From: Ciona savignyi
Taxonomy: Eukaryota > Chordata > Ascidiacea > Phlebobranchia > Cionidae
Length of the DNA: 64,000 nt
Assembly (NCBI GenBank): GCA_000149265.1
Contig: CH003364.1
Location: 2,033,846 to 2,097,845, forward strand
Reading direction: 5' to 3'
In this document: positions 57,285 through 64,000 of the stretch, in pieces
Layout of the letters: the number at the start of each line of letters is the position of its first letter
How positions within the stretch are numbered: the stretch's first letter is position 1
Notes under the pieces: model-generated
The model's database searches: none
Told to the model about the DNA's origin: nothing
Seen by the model: only the letters and a program-made list of their open reading frames with translations
Program-made: the position numbers and the translations under genes

Positions 57285-60200
57285 ATGGCTGCAACTTTAA
57301 GACAACTCATCTCAAGAAACGCATCCAATAAACGGGTCCTAAGTTTTCTCGACCAGGTAAACCTAATTTTATATAATAATTTTTAGATCCACGTATTTGT
57401 TTGGTCAATCAGTGGTGTCGAGTTTATTTTTATTAACTTCATAAACAAGGACAACAAAAACTGGCTAGAGTGATAGTAAAATACCTACACTAGTCCCCAG
57501 TAAATGCACCAATTCGAATATACTTATAAAAAAACTAAAAAAAACTGTTATGTGTAATTCTTCATTGTTGAACACACAAGATCCTGCTAAAAACTGCTGC
57601 GGATGATCTTATTATTTTCAACTTGTTTCAGGGGAAATTAAGTTGTATTTCATGCAAACGATGGCTCAATCTCCAAGAATACCAAAGTAAAAAGTTAATG
57701 GAACAATATGATGTAAATGTACAGAGATTTAAGATTGTGGAATCTGCTGCAGATGCTCAGTCTGCTGCTCAACATATTTGTAAGTAGTACCGTTGCATTC
57801 ATTACTTCGTACAACACGGGCTAATACTAAGTGTGGGAAAGAAGTAAAAATGGATATGTGAATTTTTAGAAAATGTAAATTAGGACTAAATATGAAAATT
57901 TATTTTTGATCCACTTTATCCTGACTTCTAAACCTTAAGCTATTATAAGTGTGTAGATTTACATTTTGCTTTGATTTTCCACTCACAATTAAAATCACAT
58001 TTTTGATTTTTGTCTTTAAACTTTCTAAGAAACTCAATGTTTGTTAAAGTAAAGGACCAACCAGTTTTAACCCCAGGGCCATCTAGTTCAAAAAGAGCCT
58101 AGTTTGTGTTAAAAAAGTTAATCAGTAAATTTAAATCATTACCATACCGCTATATTTCTTAAATCGCACTTTCATATAAATTTCTTGTAAATGCACCAAA
58201 TGGTCATTTTAACCTTACCTATAGTTTGGGTTATTTCAATATATTCCCCATAGTGGACACAAGCGCCAAGGAACTAGTTGTAAAGGCAATGATTCTTGCT
58301 GGCGGCCGTGGTAAAGGCCATTTTACAAGTGGTTTAAAAGGTGGAGTCCATTTAACAACTGAACCAACAAGAGTATCAGAGCTGTGCAAAGATATGTTAG
58401 GCTACAACCTCATAACTAAACAGACCCCTGCTGATGGAGTAAAAGTCAATAAGGTTTTTGTAATTTATTATCTAGTTATGATTGTAATAATTTAAGATAA
58501 AAGACTACTGTAGTGATTTTCACTGTTAGTTCACTTAATGAAAGTCTTGCTGAGGTAGGGCTGATTTAAAGCATTCTGTGCTTTTAGGGAACAAGCAGGT
58601 CTATCAATATTTTAACGCAAAAAACATTCATAGCACCCTTATTTAAATCAATCAATCCATAACTAACATTGTGAGATTAACCTAGTTGGGGCCATGGTTT
58701 AATATGCATTTTTTAACATTTAACTAATCTCTTATAAATATTTGTGTAATTTAAAAAAAGGAATTCTATTTTTGTGTCTTTTGCCTTACCCTTTTGGACT
58801 GTTTTTTTACGCCTTTTGTTGTGATTTGTGCAGATAATGGTGGCGGAAGCATTAGATATTAGCCGTGAAACGTACTTCGCAATATTGATGGATCGCAGTT
58901 ACATGGGGCCTGTTATGGTGGGAAGCCCGGCAGGGGGCATGGATATCGAGGAAGTGGCTGAGAAAACACCTCATCTGATTTTCAAGGTGGATATTCTGTC
59001 ACAATTTATAGCAATTTTTACATATTTGTTAATAGTATATAATAGATATTACACATCGTCTTGTTTTTGATAATCTGATTATGCGTACAAGTTTTAGAAT
59101 TTTGAGTACATGTGATATATATTTCTGCATACCAATAAACTGCCAGGTATGTTGTGATGAAATTAATTGTGATAACGACCTTACAAACTGTATTGGGTTA
59201 TGTGGTCTTGTCTATTGTAAATGTTATTTCTGTACTAAATATTCTAATGTTTATCTTGTATTACAAAATTCTTATTAATTATTGTCTCCCTTTAGGAGCC
59301 CATTGATATAAACACGGGAATCCAAGAATCGCAAGCTGTTAAAATGGCCGAAAACCTAGGATTCAAGGGGGAGAAGCAACAAAAAGCAGCCGATCAAATT
59401 ATGAAACTTTACAAACTGTTTATAAGTGTGGATGCCACTCAGGTGGAGATCAATCCACTTGGGGAAACCCCAACTGGCGATGGTGGGTTGCGGTGGTGAT
59501 TTGATATATTAGTTAGTTATATGATTCTTTGTTTAATACTTTGTTTTACAAAAAAAGGGATAAATATCACAGGTTGGTATATGTTGCAGTTTGTTTAGTT
59601 GTATAGTGCATACACTTAGATGTTAATAATCTTTTAACTGATTAGAAAAAAAAAGGTTATCATTTCTTGGCTATTACTGACAGTTTACTATTACGAACCA
59701 ATTAAATCTTAAATAATCTATTTTTTTTAATTGTGTTGCTTTGTAGATCAATAGAAAGTAAACTACAATGGTAAAGGTCCAGATCAAAAGTCCAATTAAA
59801 TATTTTAAACTTTTTCTAAGGTAATATAATAGGTTCATTAACCATGTTATAATGCCTATCTCGGTTGTCCAACTAATAGATAGAAGCATCCAATACCTTA
59901 TTGTGTAAACATGTTCAGTCATTTTTCTATATATTTTCCAGTTGTTTGTTTCGACGCTAAGGTGAATTTTGACGACAACGCTCAATTCCGCCAGCGGGAA
60001 ATATTTGCGATGGACGATAAAAGCGAGAGTGATCCAAAAGAAGTTGATGCTGAGAGCCATGGACTCAGTTACATTGCTATGGATGGAAACATTGCATGTC
60101 TTGGTATGCAGCTTTTGGCATGATGTGTTTTCTGTGAATTGATTAATTTGCTTGTTTTCCTAAATTTGCACTGATAGTAGTAACTCTATTACTATGTTTA

Positions 60201-61958
60201 TAAAAGTTGTTGTCTTTAAAAAAACAAAAAAGGTAATTTTACCTTTAAAAAAGTATTATTACAGCTATGGGTGGTGTTCAGCACAATTGTTTTGCCATTT
60301 TATATCCTATTAATCTTAAAATTACTGTATCGAACATAATAAATTTTACATCATTACAAAAATTGCCGTCACAATATCAATTGTTATTCATTAATACTAA
60401 ACAACGTTTTTTTGACTTAAAGTTAGTATGTTATCAAAAACTAATACAAATGACTATATCTGCTACAAAGACACTCTTGCAATAAGTGTATCCAATATTG
60501 TGTTGTGAGAAGGTTTATATAAATCCAACATACCTCCTGTGATTAAAAGATGGTTTGTTATAAAACTTAAATAGTAGCGGATTATGATAAACCAACCATT
60601 GCAGTAAATGGAGCTGGGCTGGCAATGGCAACCATGGATATCATCCAATATTGTGGGGGGAAACCTGCTAACTTCCTTGATCTTGGAGGAGGAGTGCAGG
60701 AGCATCAGGTTTTTGAAGCTTTCAAGATCGTGCTTGCCGATGAAAAGGTCATTTCATGTTTGTTAAAAATTGTCCGTTTCTTTACAGTATAAGGATGTTT
60801 GCTTTATATTTGTATTCTTTTTGTCAGTAGTCTGGTTTTATTCAGGAGTATCATGCCCGTATTTACGCTTCTGGAGCTTTAGTGAGTGTGCTTGCATTTA
60901 TCCTTGTGGGTTGGAAATTCAGTTAACCCAAGATTATCGTAACATACCCATAGTCTTGTTTGTAAAGCTATTACACTAAGTCAATAATTGGCTTTTTTCT
61001 ATCCTGGCTGCTAAGTCGGACTTAATCTACAGAATTTAAAAAATACCTTGTACTCGCACTTAATCTGCAGCTGTTACAATGTATTGATTGATTTATATCT
61101 TGGTAGTAAATGATGGAATTGTAAAGATATATTAAATATCCAGGTGAAAGCCATCTTGGTGAACATATTTGGAGGAATAGTCGATTGCAAGATCATCGCA
61201 AATGGAATTGTAAAGGCTGGAAAAGAACTAAATATTACAATGCCGTTGGTTGTTCGCTTAGAAGGTTTGTATTCCCACTTGTATCTTGATAAGTTTACGA
61301 ATCACCTGCTTCTCGCAGTCAACAGAGTTTTTACGGTTTGTAGAAAATGCGACAAGATTTTCTTTTGTTAGAAACCACTCGATAATCAATTGTTGCTTTC
61401 TTGAACAAAGCAAATACCAAACGTTACTTAAACCAAGTGGATTAATGAGCTAATAAAACTCTAAAACAACTTCTCTTATATACAACACATTGCAATAGCT
61501 CTGGCAGCGATTGTTGATCGGTGATATTCTGTAAAACTACCATGTAACTAACGCACCTACATATCTACTTCTGGATTTCTTATATCCTGACCTGAGTCAT
61601 TTTCCCTAATGGTTTTTTATCATTTGTTACATCGGCATTATGAAAATTCATTGAGTACTAATGTTTATCTCAGTGGGTGGGACAGCAAATGGTGTTTTAA
61701 CTCCGATAACCTTTAAATTAAGGCTACCTTATACCCAGTCTGGTTACTAAGTCGAAATTGCAGCTGGTTTCTATTCCATAAAACTTAAACATGTATCCAC
61801 CTAGCCAACTTGTTGAAATTATTCTTCCGTTATTTATTCCAGGCATGAATGTGGATGCAGCGAAACAGATTTTAGCCGAAAGCAAACTTCCGATCGTGTC
61901 TGCAGACGATTTTGGTGATGCTGCACAAAAAGTTGTTGATTGTCTTAAAGAAAATTAA
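57285..61958 (+). CDS. SUCLG2: Succinyl-CoA ligase beta subunit, GDP-forming type
   Basis: Nine exons join in frame to 433 aa: 57285-57356, 57632-57779, 58254-58453, 58834-58986, 59296-59482, 59942-60103, 60605-60747, 61144-61264, 61843-61958. A Ser/Arg-rich mitochondrial presequence is followed by [14 protein letters not shown], the ATP-grasp start [28 protein letters not shown]-like [75 protein letters not shown] and [26 protein letters not shown] and FRQ-x2-IFAMDDKSE favour SUCLG2 over SUCLA2. Known role: with the alpha subunit it converts succinyl-CoA to succinate with GTP formation in the citric acid cycle, in the mitochondrial matrix. Three donors are non-consensus after GT (58454 gttttt, 58987 gtggat, 60748 gtcatt), yet the phases fit. 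Confidence 0.96.
61375..61530 (+). mobile_element. SINE fragment, SUCLG2 intron 8
   Basis: 'tttcttgaacaaagcaaataccaaacgttacttaaaccaagtggattaatgagc' and 'tatacaacacattgcaatagctctgg' in SINE order. A further degraded tail-like piece may lie near 61650-61690. Confidence 0.65.
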
Positions 61959-62671
61959 ATCGTGGATAATGTTTCATTTTATCATCATGAATACATTTCA
62001 ACCTATTTTATTAAGATCAAAGATGGGGAAAATCTATTTATTACATGTTGTACTATGCAGATACTATTTTTGCAGCATGTGTATATTAGATTTCCCATAT
62101 TTCACTCATTCTTAATTTATCAGAATACATTTAAATACAGAATTGTAGAAGAACTTTTTACAAAGTAGGTATTATGTATGATTGGTTGTTTGCCGAACTT
62201 TTAATATAGATAAAGTTTAACGGAATGGATATGAAATATAATTTGAGAACAGTGTCTAACTCCTAATATGATTTTAAAAACTAATAACATGGTAGAAGTT
62301 TCCACAGAACTATAGGGATAAAGTTAGAGAGGGTAAATGTGATCAATCCTAAAGTAACCACAATGATATATTCAAATGTCAAACTAAATTAGATATTATA
62401 TTTATAAAGATACCAGAAACTTTTATAATAAGGTCAATCATTCATGCAAAAAGCAGCTCGGCAATTGGCGAAAAATACTTTTATTTACATAAACCAGCTT
62501 CGATACTGGAACTGTAGCAACATATGTCGGTTTCATATAATGTACTGGCATTATTTAAACCTCTAGGATGCAGTCAGATGAAATCTGGCAGTGACACTAG
62601 GAATGTCCATTACTCTGGGATATCACGACAACAGGTGTGAGATAATTTTAAACATTTTTTAGGAAGCAGCT
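61959..62671. other. Convergent spacer between SUCLG2 and RAE1
   Basis: AT-rich, with no supported exon. Small open frames at 61912-62168 overlap the SUCLG2 3' end and show no codon or domain support. Confidence 0.55.
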
Positions 62672-62677
62672 TTTATT
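62672..62677 (-). terminator. Poly(A) signal of RAE1, six bases after the stop
   Basis: The minus strand reads the TGA stop (62686-62684), then 'tctaac', then AATAAA. The implied 3' UTR is only about 25-35 bases. Confidence 0.55.
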
Positions 62678-62683
62678 GTTAGA

Positions 62684-63763
62684 TCATTTCTTTGCTCTCG
62701 GTTTCATGTCATCGGCGCAGTTTCTAAGGAAGATGTAATTCTTCTGCTGAGGATTGTAATGTTCATGACCCTTTGACCAGTCATAACTCGACGAGTAAGC
62801 GAAAATATTTCCATTATGGCTGATCGCACATGCGGATATCGATTGGTTAAGTTGTTCAGACCCTTTTAGCTTTGTCCGCGCATCCTTGTCCCAAAAGCTG
62901 TACTTTCCATCCGAGCCGACCGTGGCCAATGTTCCGAATGTTGGGTGGAACGCTATTGAGTTCACAACATGTATTTCTTGCGGCTGGGTGTTGGTTGATC
63001 TGTGGCATTTAAACGTGAAGTTATCCCTTGGGTTGGTGGGTTGGATGTAATGAATTGCAACTCGTCCTTCTATGCTTCCCAGGGCGAATCCGACCGGGGA
63101 ATTTTGCATTTTATTTTTGAAAATACTGATACAACGATGCTGATATTTGAGTGGAGACTCGAACTTCTGGTATTCTTGGGGTTCACTTTCCAATTTTAAG
63201 CAAACCAATTTCTTATCGGCACAACTAACCATCGCCATCGGGTATACAACATCAGCGCAATACACTCGCTCAGTCAAGTTGATCACTTTCATTGGAGATG
63301 GGGATCTTGTATCCCAAAACTTAACTGTTTTGTCCCAACTGCCTGTCATGAGGCATGAATAAGTGGGACTTTTAATCCAGTGGCAAGTTTTAATAGGAGC
63401 ATCATGCTGGGCAACTTGTGTTGCTTGGTTGGATGCAAGATCCCACATTTTTGCCGTTTTATCTGCAGATGCTGTGAACACTTTTGTACCATCGTCACTC
63501 CAAGATACGTCCAACACTGGTCCTTGGTGCATCTGCTGAGCTTTCGGGACAGTTTGCCCGTTATCCTCAATTTGCCAGCACCGGATATCGTTCGCCCAAG
63601 ATCCGGCTATGAGAAAGTTGCCAGGAAGAGTAGCAGGGCTGAACTCGAGGCAACTGATGCTGTCATCTGGTGGGCTTGCCACTTCTATATCTTTCATCGG
63701 GTTGTGGTTGGTGGAACCACCGCCAAATGAAAATGCGGGTGTCGAACTTCCGAACATAGACAT
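62684..63763 (-). CDS. RAE1: RAE1, mRNA export and mitotic checkpoint WD40 protein
   Basis: A single 359-aa exon from ATG to TGA (human about 368 aa). It begins [17 protein letters not shown], then [39 protein letters not shown] and [15 protein letters not shown]. Next come [19 protein letters not shown], the long WD insert with [48 protein letters not shown], and the tail [20 protein letters not shown]. These are diagnostic of RAE1/Gle2. Known role: a seven-bladed propeller that binds the NUP98 GLEBS motif at the nuclear pore and also acts in spindle and checkpoint functions. The ATG at 63763 is chosen over a second ATG two codons later. The coding part is intronless and intact. A 5' UTR splice acceptor lies just upstream. 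Confidence 0.97.
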   Translation of the reverse strand: MSMFGSSTPAFSFGGGSTNHNPMKDIEVASPPDDSISCLEFSPATLPGNFLIAGSWANDIRCWQIEDNGQTVPKAQQMHQGPVLDVSWSDDGTKVFTASADKTAKMWDLASNQATQVAQHDAPIKTCHWIKSPTYSCLMTGSWDKTVKFWDTRSPSPMKVINLTERVYCADVVYPMAMVSCADKKLVCLKLESEPQEYQKFESPLKYQHRCISIFKNKMQNSPVGFALGSIEGRVAIHYIQPTNPRDNFTFKCHRSTNTQPQEIHVVNSIAFHPTFGTLATVGSDGKYSFWDKDARTKLKGSEQLNQSISACAISHNGNIFAYSSSYDWSKGHEHYNPQQKNYIFLRNCADDMKPRAKK

Positions 63764-63786
63764 TTATTTTACAAACATATATGTAC

Positions 63787-63788
63787 CT
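63787..63788 (-). other. Splice acceptor in the RAE1 5' UTR
   Basis: On the minus strand 'tctttttgcag' ends 23 bases before the RAE1 ATG. It could serve an upstream leader exon beyond the window or spliced-leader trans-splicing. 63789-64000 shows nothing else. Confidence 0.45.
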
Positions 63789-64000
63789 GCAAAAAGATTT
63801 GATGTAGCTGAGCGTAATGAAAGTAAAGTAAACCAGCATTTTTTAGTTATTTATACATACTAGTTTTAATCCCAGCGGAATAAGTTAGTAGTTCTATATT
63901 TAGTCACAGAGGTTTGAAAATTATCGATGTTAAATCTAGAATAAAATATTTCACATGGATGAGAGAAGGACAACACTAAGGAGGGAAAGCGGGAAGGAGG

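Overview
The window is AT-rich animal DNA with widely spaced multi-exon genes, GT-AG introns, several intronless genes and many short non-autonomous transposable elements. Gene content and sequence character point to a tunicate, most likely Ciona. This is inferred from protein similarity recalled from memory; no search was run.

Layout. (1) 1-8997, minus: N-terminal and central part of an ICE1-like gene (little elongation complex scaffold), 13 exons, running off the left edge. (2) 8998-11864: a repeat-filled spacer with 31-bp and inverted 30-bp arrays. (3) 11865-14346, plus: complete TMEM147 in four exons. (4) 15812-32691, plus: a 32-exon gene for a secreted CLCA-type metalloprotease/VWA protein that continues through one Sushi and six CUB domains (about 1724 aa). 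Its large intron 5 holds a decayed Ty3/gypsy gag remnant joined in frame to a decayed MEX3-like KH domain. (5) 34482-39433, minus: an unassigned basic protein with EY-x3-[YF]-like motifs. (6) 39686-40357, plus: intronless four-helix membrane protein. (7) 40667-41500, minus: small basic protein of unknown role. (8) 43290-45498, minus: PBDC1. (9) 48042-48989, minus: intronless Fringe. (10) 53932-55530, plus: RBBP4/7. (11) 57285-61958, plus: SUCLG2. (12) 62684-63763, minus: intronless RAE1.

The genes are unrelated housekeeping or developmental loci with no operon-like arrangement. Exon joins were checked by reading phase. Every multi-exon model closes in frame except one junction in the 34482-39433 gene.

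Repeats dominate the non-coding space. There is a tRNA-related SINE with a GGATA-type tail (about 23 copies or pieces), a second tRNA-like SINE, a MITE family with 8-bp target duplications, a 929-bp hAT-like element with perfect ends, a nested 387-bp insertion, and a dispersed element built of about 330-bp tandem units. The most unusual observations are the CLCA-Sushi-CUB6 architecture with its recent CUB-pair duplication, and the gag-KH fusion relic.
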